Shown: positions 9,387 through 19,395, counted from the first letter of the stretch. The stretch is 60,164 bases of DNA from Acidobacteriota bacterium (GCA_003225295.1 QHYZ01000085.1:1-60164), one strand, 5' to 3'. Made by a program: numbers and translations. The notes: generated from the sequence alone by a model not told the origin.

Positions 9387-12300
9387 ATGAAAGACGTAGG
9401 CGGTGCAATTCGTCTAGCGGCGACGGACCTCAGCAACCACCTTGCCTGTCGTCACCTTACGCGTCTTGATCTTAGCGTTGCACGCGGAGAGCGGACTGCG
9501 CCGGACTTTGAGGCGCCGGACCTGTGGGTTGTGCGGGAGCGCGGCGCGCTGCACGAGGCGGCTTATTTGGCGTTTCTGGACAAGTGCGGGCTGGAGGTAC
9601 TGAATCTAGCGAACGCGGGGGACGAAGCTCAGGTCTTGGGGGAAACCCAACGGGCGATGAAGCGCGGGGTGGAGGTAATTGCCCAGGGCGCATTGAGCCA
9701 CGGCCGCTGGTTTGGGCGGCCGGACGTTCTCAGAAGGGTAGCGAAGCCGAGCCAGGTCGGGAATTGGTCGTACGAGGTGTACGACTGCAAGCTGACGCGG
9801 GAAACCAGGGCGGCCACGATTTTGCAGTTGTCGTCATACTCGGAGCTGCTGCAAAAGATTCAGGGATGTGGACCGGAATGGATGTGGGTAATCCCTCCCG
9901 GCGAAAACTTTGAGGGAGAAGCGTATCGCCTGGCGGAATATGCGGCGTACTTCCGCTGCGTTAAGGACCGGCTGGCTCGGGCGGTGCAAGGCGGCAGCAG
10001 GATCGAGACGTACCCAGAGCCGGTGGCGCACTGCGACGTGTGCCGGTGGTTTCGCGAGTGCGATAGGCGGCGGCGTGGGGACGATCATCTGTCGCTGGTG
10101 GCGGGAATTCGGAAGCAGCAACGGAACCAATTGGAAGAATGGGACACCGCGACGATGGCGAAGCTGGCGGTGTTGCCGATACCGCTGAAAGAGAGACCCA
10201 AGCATGGTTCAAGGGAAGGAATCGAGCGCGTGCGCGAGCAGGCGCGGGTGCAGGTGACCGGTCGCTCAGAGAAGCGCCTGGTGCATGAGGTGCTTTTGCC
10301 GGTTGCGGAGGGATTGGGCTTTTGCAGATTGCCTGAGCCTTCGGCGGACGATGTGTTTGTTGATCTGGAAGGCGATCCGTTCGTTGGCCAATGGGGACTG
10401 CAATATCTGTTCGGGTTGGCATTCAACAATGCGGGCGACGAATTGCGTTACGAGAAGCGCTGGGCGCTGAATCGCGAGGAGGAAAAAAAGGGATTCGAGT
10501 GGCTGGTGGACGAAGTCATGCGGCGGCGCGAAGCGAATCCCAAGATGCATGTGTATCATTTCGGCGCGTACGAGCCGGCTGCGCTGAAACGATTGATGGG
10601 AATGTATGTAACGCGGGAAGACGAAATCGACCGGATACTGCGAGCGGGCGTGCTGGTAGATTTGCATCAGGCGTTCAAGCAAGGCGTGCGGGCGAGCGTG
10701 GAAGAGTATTCGCTGAAAAAAATCGAGGCGTTTTACGAATTCGAGCGCAAGACGCCACTGGATGTGTCGCGGGCGGCGATGCGCTATGTGGAGCATCGGC
10801 TGGAGTTGGGCTGGGGCGATGAAGAGCTGCCGGAATCGACTCGCGAAGCCATGGAGGGATACAACAGCGAAGATTGCTTTTCCACGGCCAAGCTGAGGAA
10901 TTGGCTGGAGGAGGAGCGGAGCAAATTGGTGAAAGGCGCAACTGATGTGCCGCGATTTGTGGACCGGGCGGAAGAGGGGTCCGAGGAACTGGATGAAAGA
11001 CAGAAGCGCGTTGTGGCACTGGTAGAAGAATTAACCGCAGGGATACCGGCGGACTCGAAGGCGCGTACCAACGAGCAGCAGGCACAGTGGCTGCTAGCGC
11101 AGCTGCAGGACTGGCACCGACGAGAGGACAAGGCGACGTTTTGGGAGGGTTATCGGCTGGCGGAGCTGGACGATCTGGATTTGCTGGAAGAGAAAGCGGG
11201 GTTGGCGGGGCTGAAGTTGCTGGAGAGGTTGGTGGTTGAACGAAAGATTCCCGTAGATCGCTACGCATTCGCGAAACAGGAGACGGAAGCGCGCGTCGAG
11301 CAAGACCTGTATTACAAAGGCGAGAAGTTCGGTAGCGTGTTGTCAATCGACCCTGTGGAACACACCATCGATATTAAGAAAACGAGAAAGACTGCTGAAC
11401 TGCATCCAACTGCGGTGTACGTCTGGGAGCGGCCGCTTAAGGTGAAGGAGCAGACGGAGGCGCTTTTCCGGGTCGGCGAGTGGGTGGCGGCGAATGGTAT
11501 TGAGGCTGCCGGAAGATATCGTGCGGGGCGAGACTTGCTGCTGCGGAAGCGGCCGCGCCTCGCGAGAGGCGAAACGCTGGAGCCGCTGGCCGGCGAGGGC
11601 CCCAAGAGCACAGCTTGCCGGATCGTATGTGCGCTGGAAGATTCTGTGTTTGCGATACAGGGGCCGCCGGGCGCGGGAAAGACGTTCACAGGCGCGCGAA
11701 TGATCTGTGAGTTGGTGAAGGAGGGAAAAAAGATTGGCATTACCGCCTTGAGCCACAAAGTGATTCGGAAGCTGCTCGAAGAAGTGGTGGGTGCGGCGAA
11801 GGAAGGAAACCAGGAAGGTGTGCGGTGCATCCAGCGGTCGGACGTGGAAGAACCTACCGAAGCGATTGCCGTCGCCAGGAAGAACGAGGAGGGGTGGGCG
11901 GCGCTAGAATCCGGCCGAGCAAAGGTGTTGGGCGGGACGTCGTGGCTGTGGTCGCCGGAAGCAGCTTTCGAAGCAGTGGACGTGCTGTTCATCGATGAGG
12001 CGGGACAGATGGGGCTGGCGGATGTGCTCGCGGTGTCGCAGGCTGCGAGGAGTCTTGTGCTTATCGGCGATCCGCAGCAATTGGAGCGGCCACTGAAGGG
12101 GAGCCATCCGGATGGGGCGGAAAAATCGGCGCTAGAGCACCTGCTGGGTGACCATAAGACGATTTCGGCGGACACGGGATTCTTGTTGCCAAGAACGTGG
12201 AGGCTACATCCGACAATCTGCGAGTTCACTTCGGAACTTTTTTACGAAGAACGATTGCAGTCCGAAGTATTGACGCACAGTCGTGTGCTGGAAGGACACC

Positions 12301-12812
12301 CGTGTCTGAACGGGGCCGGCTTGTGGTTTGTTCCCGTGGAGCACGAGGGGAATCGGAACTCCTGCGCAAAGGAAGTGGAAATAGTGGCGCGGATTGTGGA
12401 GGGATTGCTAAAGCCGGAAGTGCGATGGTTCCGAGACGCGGACAATAGGCGGCGGCTAAAGGAAGACGATATCTTGATTGTGGCACCGTATAACGCGCAG
12501 GTAGCGGACTTATCGGCCCGGCTGCAGAAAATGCGGATCGGGACGGTGGACAAATTTCAGGGGCAAGAGGCACCCGTGGTGATTTATTCACTGACGACGT
12601 CGTCGCCGGAAGAAGCCCCGCGGGGAATGGAATTTCTTTTCAGTTTGAATCGACTGAATGTTGCAACTTCGCGGGGAATGTCGGCGGTTATTGTGGTGGG
12701 GAGCCCGCGTCTATTCGAGCCCGAATGTCGCACCCCTCGTCAGATGCAACTGGCAAACGCGCTGTGTCGCTATCGAGAACTCGCGACCATCGTTGATGAA
12801 GCAGATTTGTGA
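9387..12812 (+). CDS. TM0106-family RecB-like nuclease fused to DEDD-type exonuclease and SF1 helicase
   Basis: A 1141-residue fusion. Residues about 1-235 are a RecB/Cas4-like nuclease: Asp113 in RPDVL, Asp133 and Lys135 in YDCKL, Gln147 and Tyr151 in LQLSSYSELL. Four cysteines (21, 216, 219, 225) follow the Cas4/AddB iron-sulfur pattern. An RNase H/DnaQ-like domain follows with VDLEGDPF near 324 and YHFGAYEPAAL. The C-terminal half is an SF1 helicase: Walker A GPPGAGKT (about 759), Walker B FIDEAGQ (about 867), GDPQQLE, VDKFQGQE and NVATSRG (about 1090). ATG 9387 follows CGGAG; an upstream ATG at 9321 lacks family similarity. The natural role is unknown; DNA end processing is inferred. Confidence 0.88.
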   Translation: MKDVGGAIRLAATDLSNHLACRHLTRLDLSVARGERTAPDFEAPDLWVVRERGALHEAAYLAFLDKCGLEVLNLANAGDEAQVLGETQRAMKRGVEVIAQGALSHGRWFGRPDVLRRVAKPSQVGNWSYEVYDCKLTRETRAATILQLSSYSELLQKIQGCGPEWMWVIPPGENFEGEAYRLAEYAAYFRCVKDRLARAVQGGSRIETYPEPVAHCDVCRWFRECDRRRRGDDHLSLVAGIRKQQRNQLEEWDTATMAKLAVLPIPLKERPKHGSREGIERVREQARVQVTGRSEKRLVHEVLLPVAEGLGFCRLPEPSADDVFVDLEGDPFVGQWGLQYLFGLAFNNAGDELRYEKRWALNREEEKKGFEWLVDEVMRRREANPKMHVYHFGAYEPAALKRLMGMYVTREDEIDRILRAGVLVDLHQAFKQGVRASVEEYSLKKIEAFYEFERKTPLDVSRAAMRYVEHRLELGWGDEELPESTREAMEGYNSEDCFSTAKLRNWLEEERSKLVKGATDVPRFVDRAEEGSEELDERQKRVVALVEELTAGIPADSKARTNEQQAQWLLAQLQDWHRREDKATFWEGYRLAELDDLDLLEEKAGLAGLKLLERLVVERKIPVDRYAFAKQETEARVEQDLYYKGEKFGSVLSIDPVEHTIDIKKTRKTAELHPTAVYVWERPLKVKEQTEALFRVGEWVAANGIEAAGRYRAGRDLLLRKRPRLARGETLEPLAGEGPKSTACRIVCALEDSVFAIQGPPGAGKTFTGARMICELVKEGKKIGITALSHKVIRKLLEEVVGAAKEGNQEGVRCIQRSDVEEPTEAIAVARKNEEGWAALESGRAKVLGGTSWLWSPEAAFEAVDVLFIDEAGQMGLADVLAVSQAARSLVLIGDPQQLERPLKGSHPDGAEKSALEHLLGDHKTISADTGFLLPRTWRLHPTICEFTSELFYEERLQSEVLTHSRVLEGHPCLNGAGLWFVPVEHEGNRNSCAKEVEIVARIVEGLLKPEVRWFRDADNRRRLKEDDILIVAPYNAQVADLSARLQKMRIGTVDKFQGQEAPVVIYSLTTSSPEEAPRGMEFLFSLNRLNVATSRGMSAVIVVGSPRLFEPECRTPRQMQLANALCRYRELATIVDEADL

Positions 12813-12878
12813 GCGATTCAGAAAGGCTCCACTGAAGTTCCGCAGGTTTCATGATTCGCTTGTGGTTCGAAATAGCCC

Positions 12879-15536
12879 TCACTCGTAACGCAAGGCCACC
12901 ATGGGATCGACGCGGGTGGCGCGGCGCGCGGGCAGGTAGCTGGCCAGCAACGCGACAACCTGCAAGATCAGAGATACGGCAGTAAACGTGATTGTGTCGG
13001 TGGGGCGCACACGGAACAGCAAAGAGGAGAGCAAGCGCGTGGCCGCTAACGCGCCGACCAGGCCTAGAGCCAGTCCGATGCCGGCAAGGCGCATTCCGAA
13101 GCCCAGCACATCCCAAGCAATCTGCACTTGCGATGCACCAAGCGCCATGCGAATCCCGATGTCGCGCGTGCGCTGAGCTACAATGTTTGAAAGGACTCCG
13201 TAAATTCCGACTGATGAAAGTAGTAGAGCAGTGCTGGCAAAAATGGCCAGCAGGAAGGTATCGAAGTGCGACCGCTCGAGCGTGCTGGAGATTTTCTGCT
13301 GCATGGTGGAGAGCCGATAAATCGGCACAGCGGGCGCGACGGAGGCCACTACACTTTGCAACTCGTGGACTGGCACCACGCCCCCGCGAGTCCGCACCAC
13401 CAGGTCCATGGTGCGTCCAATCCAATCCCATGCACTGGGCGGCATTTGCGCAATCGGGATGTAAAACTCCGGCTGGACCTGGTGGTCGAGACCCCATGCG
13501 CGCACATCCGCCACCACTCCGACGACCTCGTGCCACACCGGGTCCATACGGCCTTTCGGTCCGGCCTCACAGCAAACGAATCGCCTGCCGATGGGGTTTT
13601 CGCCGGGCCACATGGTGCGAGCAAGAGTTTCGTTGATGATGGCAACGAGAGTGCGGTCTCGCGTGTCTTGGGGAGTGAAGTCGCGGCCGGCTCTCAGTGG
13701 CACGCGGGCGGTGGAGAGATAGCTGGGCGAGACGATTTGCAGTTGCGAATTCACGAAATTCGCCGGGTCAATTGCTTGGCCTTCGGCGAGCAGGCCATTG
13801 CTGCCTCCGCCGCCAGCAAGTGGAGCACGCGAAACGACCGCAACCGACTCAACGCCAGGCAAAGCCGCCGCGACCGTGATCATACGTTCAAACGTTTGCC
13901 GCGCAACGGTGGGATCGTGATAGCCAGGATCGGGGAGTCCGACGCGCCCGACAACGACGTTGGAAGTATCAAAGCCCGCATCGACATGCGACACCAGCAG
14001 CGCGCTGCGGACCAGCAGTCCAGCACCAACCATCAGAATTAAAGCCAGGGACACTTCTAAGACTACCAGGAGACTCCGGACTCGATCGCGAGCGCCCCCG
14101 GACGTGCTGGAGCCCAGCTTGAAGACCTCGTTCAGACGAGTCGAAGCGGAGCGAAGGGCCGGAGCCAGTCCAAAGAAAAAGCTGGAGAAGAGAGCAACCG
14201 CACAAGCGAAGGCGAGCGTGCTGGCGTCGATACGCGACTGATCCAGCCGCGGCATTTCGGCGGGCCCGTGGGCGATTATCCAGGATACGGCCCAGTACGC
14301 GAGCAAAACACCAACAACACCGCCGGCAAGCCCGAGCACGAGATTTTCCGCAAGAAGCTGGCGTACGATGCGGTTCGGCGAAGCACCCAGCGCCGCCCGC
14401 ATGGCAATCTCTTTTTGGCGAGAGCGAGAGCGGGTCAGCTGCAGATTCGCAATATTCGCGCAGGCAATCAGCAACAAAAAGCCGACGGCGGCGAGCATCA
14501 TACGCAGGCCCAAGCGCTGGTCGCCCAGCAGCGCGGTAGCGAGCGGCTGCAGGCGAAAACCGCGGTCCTTATCGTCAAGCGGGTACTGCTGCTGCAGGCG
14601 TTGGGCAATCACATGGAGCTCCGATTGGGCCTCCCCTAACGACCCACTTGCCTTAAGACGACCCATCACATTCAGATAATGGTCATCGTGATCGGCCAGC
14701 TGCTCCGCGGTGTAGGCCGCCGGAATCCAAAGATCAGAGTTGCTTAGCAATGGATCGAAGCTCTTGGGCATCACGCCAACCACTGTGGTAGGCATGCCGT
14801 TGATGCGTATTGGCTGGCCGACGACGGAGGGATCGGCATGAAGCCGCGTGCGCCACAACCGCTCACTGATGACCACAACACGCGCCTGACCGGGCTGGTC
14901 CTCAGCGGCTGTGAAGAAGCGTCCGGCGATGGGCCGCACTCCAAAGGTCGGGAAATAATCCGCCGTAGCGATTTCGCCATCCACGCGCTCCGGGAGTTCT
15001 CGTGCTTCGAGGTTGAAACTAGCATTGTTCGAGGCGCATAGCTTGGCGAAAGAGGTACTCTGTCTTTTTAGATCGGCGAAGTTGCCGACTGAGACGCCGG
15101 GGAAAAGATCCCGCCACTGCTCTTGCAAATACACCACGCGAGAGGGATCTTCCATGGCCAGCGGCCGCATCAAGACCGCATTGACGACGCTGAATATCGC
15201 GGTCGTGGCACCGATGCCCAGAGCCAGTGTGAGTACGGCGACAACTGCGAAGCCCGGACTCTTCGAGAGGACACGCTGTCCGTAGTGAAGATCCTGCATC
15301 ATTTCATCAGCAAAGCTGACACCGCGCGCCTCCCGGCCTTCCTCTTTGACGCGCTCGATGGCGCCGAACTCAAGGCGAGCGCGGCGCAGCGCTTCCTGGC
15401 GCGATAAGCCGCTGCGAACCAAATCGGCGGCGAGCGCCTCGATATGAAACCGGAGCTCCGCATCCATTTCGCTTTCCATACGAGCACGATGGCCAGTCGC
15501 CCGCAACCAAGAGCGAAGCCGGCTCCAAAAAATCAC
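12879..15536 (-). CDS. ADOP-family ABC transporter permease (MacB-like, two FtsX domains)
   Basis: An 885-residue acidobacterial duplicated orphan permease. The cytoplasmic N-terminus (MDAELRFHIEALAADLVRSG, ARLEFGAIERVKEE) is the ADOP-specific helical region. Then come a first helix (FAVVAVLTLALGIGATTAIF), a MacB periplasmic domain, three helices near 400-480, a second periplasmic domain and three final helices ending in YLPARRATRVDPMVALRYE. No ATPase is encoded with it. The start is GTG 15536 in the sequence GTGTGA, overlapping the stop of the padR gene by four bases (GTGA) and preceded by GGAGG; longer upstream frames are padR read out of frame. Function is unknown beyond the family; export of a small molecule or envelope signalling is inferred. 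Confidence 0.93.
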   Translation of the reverse strand: MIFWSRLRSWLRATGHRARMESEMDAELRFHIEALAADLVRSGLSRQEALRRARLEFGAIERVKEEGREARGVSFADEMMQDLHYGQRVLSKSPGFAVVAVLTLALGIGATTAIFSVVNAVLMRPLAMEDPSRVVYLQEQWRDLFPGVSVGNFADLKRQSTSFAKLCASNNASFNLEARELPERVDGEIATADYFPTFGVRPIAGRFFTAAEDQPGQARVVVISERLWRTRLHADPSVVGQPIRINGMPTTVVGVMPKSFDPLLSNSDLWIPAAYTAEQLADHDDHYLNVMGRLKASGSLGEAQSELHVIAQRLQQQYPLDDKDRGFRLQPLATALLGDQRLGLRMMLAAVGFLLLIACANIANLQLTRSRSRQKEIAMRAALGASPNRIVRQLLAENLVLGLAGGVVGVLLAYWAVSWIIAHGPAEMPRLDQSRIDASTLAFACAVALFSSFFFGLAPALRSASTRLNEVFKLGSSTSGGARDRVRSLLVVLEVSLALILMVGAGLLVRSALLVSHVDAGFDTSNVVVGRVGLPDPGYHDPTVARQTFERMITVAAALPGVESVAVVSRAPLAGGGGSNGLLAEGQAIDPANFVNSQLQIVSPSYLSTARVPLRAGRDFTPQDTRDRTLVAIINETLARTMWPGENPIGRRFVCCEAGPKGRMDPVWHEVVGVVADVRAWGLDHQVQPEFYIPIAQMPPSAWDWIGRTMDLVVRTRGGVVPVHELQSVVASVAPAVPIYRLSTMQQKISSTLERSHFDTFLLAIFASTALLLSSVGIYGVLSNIVAQRTRDIGIRMALGASQVQIAWDVLGFGMRLAGIGLALGLVGALAATRLLSSLLFRVRPTDTITFTAVSLILQVVALLASYLPARRATRVDPMVALRYE

Positions 15537-15874
15537 ACTTCCTCCGGTTTTGTGCCCAGGATTCCTGCGATAACGTCCGCCATGCTGTTCCAGTTTTGGG
15601 TTTCCGCCTGCAACCGGCGCTTTCCGGCCGCCGTGAGCCGGTAATACTTGGCCTTGCGCTTGTTTTCCGACTCGCCCCATTCACTGGTAATCCAGCCCAG
15701 GTGTTCCAGGCGGTACAGTGCCGGGTACAGCGAGCCTTGTTGAATCTCCAGCCGATCTTTCGAAATCTGCTGGATGCGTAGCAGAATCCCGTAGCCGTGT
15801 AGCGGCCCCAGCGAAACGGCCTTGAGGATCAACATGTCGAGGGTGCCTTGCAGAAGGTCCAGTTGTTTGCCCAC
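15533..15874 (-). CDS. PadR-family transcriptional regulator
   Basis: A 113-residue PadR regulator of the short acidobacterial type. It has the winged helix LQGTLDMLILKAVSLGPLHG, then GSLYPALYRLEHLGWI and the wing KRKAKYYRLTAAGKRRL, followed by a short C-terminal dimer helix. PadR proteins repress adjacent genes and release DNA on ligand binding. Here it is translationally coupled to the ADOP permease by a 4-base GTGA overlap, so it most likely controls its own operon. A strong promoter with repeated operator-like boxes lies just upstream. Confidence 0.94.
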   Translation of the reverse strand: MGKQLDLLQGTLDMLILKAVSLGPLHGYGILLRIQQISKDRLEIQQGSLYPALYRLEHLGWITSEWGESENKRKAKYYRLTAAGKRRLQAETQNWNSMADVIAGILGTKPEEV

Positions 15875-15883
15875 GGAAACGAT

Positions 15884-15931
15884 CTCTCCTAGATGAGCTA
15901 GGAATATAACCCTTCTCTCCTAGACTGTCAA
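15884..15931 (-). promoter_or_regulatory. padR-ADOP promoter with two direct-repeat operator boxes
   Basis: On the minus strand TTGACA (15931-15926) and TATATT (15908-15903) are separated by exactly 17 bases, a near-consensus sigma70 promoter. The 10-mer TCTAGGAGAG occurs twice, at 15924-15915 inside the spacer and at 15893-15884 between the -10 and the start codon. The copies are 31 bases apart, about three helical turns. A bound PadR dimer there would block RNA polymerase; this is inferred from position. Confidence 0.8.
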
Positions 15932-16212
15932 GGAAAAGGCTGCGGTTGCCCGTGCCCGGTTACCGGACATGTCCGGTTTACTTATCAGATGAGCTAAACA
16001 TAAGCCCGGGTGTCAATTGCTATTTATCGGTGCGGGGTTGGTGTACCAGCCCGGACGACTCTTGGCCTACAGTCCTTGGTGTGGCGCTCCTACTTCCACG
16101 AGCTGGTAATTGGCAGCTCGAGCGGCTCGCAGATCGAGGGTACACAGTCCTCATTTTCTGTCTTCGTGTTGCTTAAAAGCGCCGAAGCATCCGGCGTTCC
16201 GTTAGCGGGCGT

Positions 16213-16320
16213 TGAGAAGGTTTCAAATTACGTCGCGGCCAAACACTGCAAGTACATCCTTAGGGCTCATGTGCTCCCCACATGGGGCGCCGCGGCCCTC
16301 GACGAGAGGTTCTCCTGGGG
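16213..16320 (+). pseudogene. Possible fragment of a tyrosine-recombinase N-terminal domain
   Basis: The 15932-16751 interval has no convincing intact gene. One frame in it contains AAKHCKYILRAHVLPTWGAA followed by ALDE, which resembles the SAM-like core-binding domain of phage-type integrases (pattern: Y...LR.HVLP.WG...LDEI). Nothing recognisable follows. Near the end of the interval the 11-mer ACCACCTATTT is directly repeated at 16501-16511 and 16514-16524. The integrase reading is weak and would need a profile search. Confidence 0.3.
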
Positions 16321-16751
16321 AAGCTGTTTCAAGGTGGCGGAGCGTAACAAGCTTTAGCGGCGGGCGTCAAGGTAGATGCCATTGTAGTTATAAAATGTCT
16401 GCTAGGCAGTCTGCGCCAGGATTCCAGCAGTGCGAGACTGTGCGGTTGCCGTTGATTCCGCAGTTTCGCTTTTGCATACGGCCAGCCCGCACATCATTGC
16501 ACCACCTATTTTAACCACCTATTTGGTTGACATTTTAGGTATCGAAGGCGCAAGGTACATATTCTAAAGTTGCTCAGCGCTGAAGAGCTTGCGCCAGCAC
16601 ATGTCGAATATTCCGCGCCTGAGAACTTGATGTGTTTGTCGATCAGCAGGGTTGCTCGGATTAGCGAGCGGAGCACATTTTCAGTCTCTGTGGCGGTCGC
16701 TATGCCTAACCGCCAAGAACAAGCGCCAAGCAGACGCGCGAACCTCCCAAA

Positions 16752-17285
16752 ATGGTGGTTTACATGATGGATCTTGGTCCAGGCCCGGTCAGCATCCAAT
16801 TGAATGTAAATAACCAAGCACAGTCCATAAACTGCGAGCCGTGTCTTACCTTGCTCCAAGTGCTACGCGAGAAACTAGGCCTCACGGGAGCGAAGCAGGT
16901 GTGCGATCGCGCAACCTGCGGCGCATGTACCGTGCTCGTGAATGGCAAGCGGGTGTACTCCTGTTCGATTCTGGCTATCGATGCGCAAGATGCGAAGATC
17001 GAGACCGTCGAATCGCTTGCGCCAGACGGCACTCTTGATGCTTTGCAGCAGGCCTTTGTCGCTGCTGACGCGTCCCAATGTGGATACTGCACCCCGGGGT
17101 TCATCATGTCGGCGACCGCATTTCTGGCCGACAATCCTTCTCCAACCAAAGAGGACATCCGGAAGGGTATGTGCGGAAACCTCTGCCGATGTGGCACCTA
17201 CGCAGGGATCGAAGAGGCACTGCTGAGCATGTCCAAGACTCCCAAGACATCCGCAATGGCAACGGAGGGGAGGAAGCGTGGCTGA
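16752..17285 (+). CDS. Xanthine dehydrogenase-family 2Fe-2S subunit
   Basis: A 177-residue small subunit of a molybdenum hydroxylase. The plant-type ferredoxin cluster is held by Cys51, Cys56, Cys59 and Cys71 (CDRATCGAC, then YSC). The second cluster is held by Cys110, Cys113, Cys145 and Cys147 (CGYC, CRC). All eight ligands are present. It passes electrons from the Mo site to the FAD subunit. There is no Tat signal, unlike PaoA-type subunits, so the enzyme is probably cytoplasmic. ATG 16752 or ATG 16764 (MMDLGP/MDLGP) could start translation. The large-subunit gene overlaps its end by eight bases. Confidence 0.93.
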   Translation: MVVYMMDLGPGPVSIQLNVNNQAQSINCEPCLTLLQVLREKLGLTGAKQVCDRATCGACTVLVNGKRVYSCSILAIDAQDAKIETVESLAPDGTLDALQQAFVAADASQCGYCTPGFIMSATAFLADNPSPTKEDIRKGMCGNLCRCGTYAGIEEALLSMSKTPKTSAMATEGRKRG

Positions 17286-19395
17286 CTACTCGTGGCCTAT
17301 AGCCGGCAGCCGGACTACCATCGGCACGGACGTCACCCGCATCGACACGCCTCTCAAGGTGACCGGTCGCGCGGCTTATACGACTGATGTGCAAGCGCCC
17401 GGAATGTTATATGCCGTTACCGTGGGATGTCCTTACGCGCATGCAAAGATCATCAGCATTGACACTAGCGCGGCTGAAAAAGTCCCCGGCTGTAAGGCCG
17501 TCACGGTCATCCAGAAACCCGGCACGGAGATCTTCTGGGCAGGCGATGACGTCGTGGCGGTAGCGGCTGTCGATGAACTATCGGCACAACTGGCTGCCAA
17601 AGCCGTGAAAGTGCAATACAGCGAATTGCCGCATCTCGTGCTCGATGCCAGTCCGCACCCTCCTGACGGTTTTGCCCAGCCGATGAAACCGGAAGTGCAG
17701 GGTGATCCTGACGGCGCGTTTGCCAAAGCAGCGGCTGTTGTGCAGGCAACTTACTCAATGCCAGTAATCACACACTGCTGCCTTGAACCTCACGGCAGCG
17801 TTGTCGCTTGGCGCTCAGGAGCATTGGATGTGCACATTTCCACTCAATCGGTATCGGGAATTGTGACACAGATGAGCAAGGCACTCGGAGTGCCCGCTTC
17901 CAAAATTCGTGTCCGCGCCGAGTTTGAAGGCGGCGGCTTCGGTGCGAAACTCGCGGCAGACCGCTGGGGCTTAGCCGCTGCACAGCTTTCCAAACTTGCC
18001 GGAGGGCTCCCGGTACGGTTGATCGTCAACCGTCGAACCGAACAGGAAACGGGCGGTTGCCGGCCATCGGCATACGGGACGATAAAGCTCAGCGCGGACG
18101 CAAAGGGCAATCTCACAGGCTGGGAGTCCGAGACCTGGGGCACCGGCGGCGTCACGGGCGGCGCTGATTTTCCCGTGCCTTACTTGTTCAACGTTCCAAA
18201 CCAGCGCAAACAGCACACCACCATTATCAACAACATCGGCAGCGCCCGGTCGATGCGAGCGCCGCGCCAGCCTCAGGCTTGCCTTCTGACGATGTGCGCG
18301 CTAGAAGACCTTGCCGCTAAGCTCGGCATGGATCCGCTCGATCTTGTGCTGGCAAACATCGCGCTGACCGGGCCGCGGGCCAAGATTTACCAAGAAGAGT
18401 TTTCTGTGGCGGCCAAGGCCATGGATTGGACGAAGCGGTGGCACCCGCGTGGAAAAGGCAGCGCAGGGCCCATCCGCCAGGGTTTGGGGCTTTCCTTCCA
18501 CACCTGGGCTGGCACTGCCCATCCCGCTGCCTGCAGCTTGACGATCAATTCGGACGGCTCGGTCGCTGTTTCCGCGGGCACGCAAGACATCGGTACGGGA
18601 ACGCGAACCGTCATGGCAATCATCGCTGCCGAGACTTTCGGGCTTCAAGTCGGAGACATTGAGATACAAGTTGGGGACAGTTCGCTATCTTCCTCAGCTG
18701 GTTCCGGCGGTAGCGGGACGGTCGGCGGGATGGGATCGGCGACGCGGCGTGCCGCGGTAGACGCCCTTCAGGCACTGTTCGCGAAGATCGCCCCAGCACT
18801 GCATGCAGATCCCAGCAAGCTGAAAGCCGCAGGTGGTAAGGTCACTGATGGACAGTCGACGGTCACCTGGAAGCAAGCGTGTGCCGCAATCGGCGCATTA
18901 CCCATCACCGCAAGAGGCGTGAACCCCGGAGCCGGAGCGCTGAACGATAGTGGTGTCGGCGGCGTACAAATGGCGGATGTTTCCGTCGACGTTGAAACGG
19001 GGGTTGTCAGCATCAACAGGCTGGTCGCCGTCCAGGACTGCGGGTTGATCATCAACCGCAAGGCAACCTTGAGCCAATGTTATGGCGCGCTGATCATGGG
19101 CGTAGGGTATGCGTTGTTCGAAGAAAAGATAATGGATCAGAACCTGGGACGAATGCTTAACCCGAACGTCGAGTTCTATCGGCTATGTGGGATCGGGGAC
19201 ATCGGCACGCTCGAAGTTCATCTGATGTCTGGGAAGGGATACGATGAACGCGGCATCGTGGGCTGCGGTGAACCGCCCGTTATTTCGCCCGGTGCCGCGA
19301 TTTCGAATGCCGTCGCGAATGCCATCGGCGTCCGCGTGCCGTCGCTTCCTCTCACTCCTGACCGGGTACTTGCCGCGCTAGGTGTTCCGTCATGA
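17278..19395 (+). CDS. Xanthine dehydrogenase-family molybdopterin-binding subunit
   Basis: A 705-residue Mo subunit of the aldehyde oxidase/xanthine dehydrogenase superfamily. Motifs: GGGFGAK (218-224), MRAPRQPQA, GSGGSGTVGGMGSA for the cofactor, and GCGEPP with Glu665, the catalytic base. The length is a little below the YagR/PaoC type, which its motif order resembles most. It oxidises an aldehyde or N-heterocycle using water; the substrate cannot be told from sequence. The start is GTG 17278, overlapping the small-subunit gene. The FAD-subunit gene begins inside its stop codon (ATGA), so all three are translationally coupled. No maturation factor (XdhC/PaoD) gene is next to it. Confidence 0.93.
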   Translation: MADYSWPIAGSRTTIGTDVTRIDTPLKVTGRAAYTTDVQAPGMLYAVTVGCPYAHAKIISIDTSAAEKVPGCKAVTVIQKPGTEIFWAGDDVVAVAAVDELSAQLAAKAVKVQYSELPHLVLDASPHPPDGFAQPMKPEVQGDPDGAFAKAAAVVQATYSMPVITHCCLEPHGSVVAWRSGALDVHISTQSVSGIVTQMSKALGVPASKIRVRAEFEGGGFGAKLAADRWGLAAAQLSKLAGGLPVRLIVNRRTEQETGGCRPSAYGTIKLSADAKGNLTGWESETWGTGGVTGGADFPVPYLFNVPNQRKQHTTIINNIGSARSMRAPRQPQACLLTMCALEDLAAKLGMDPLDLVLANIALTGPRAKIYQEEFSVAAKAMDWTKRWHPRGKGSAGPIRQGLGLSFHTWAGTAHPAACSLTINSDGSVAVSAGTQDIGTGTRTVMAIIAAETFGLQVGDIEIQVGDSSLSSSAGSGGSGTVGGMGSATRRAAVDALQALFAKIAPALHADPSKLKAAGGKVTDGQSTVTWKQACAAIGALPITARGVNPGAGALNDSGVGGVQMADVSVDVETGVVSINRLVAVQDCGLIINRKATLSQCYGALIMGVGYALFEEKIMDQNLGRMLNPNVEFYRLCGIGDIGTLEVHLMSGKGYDERGIVGCGEPPVISPGAAISNAVANAIGVRVPSLPLTPDRVLAALGVPS

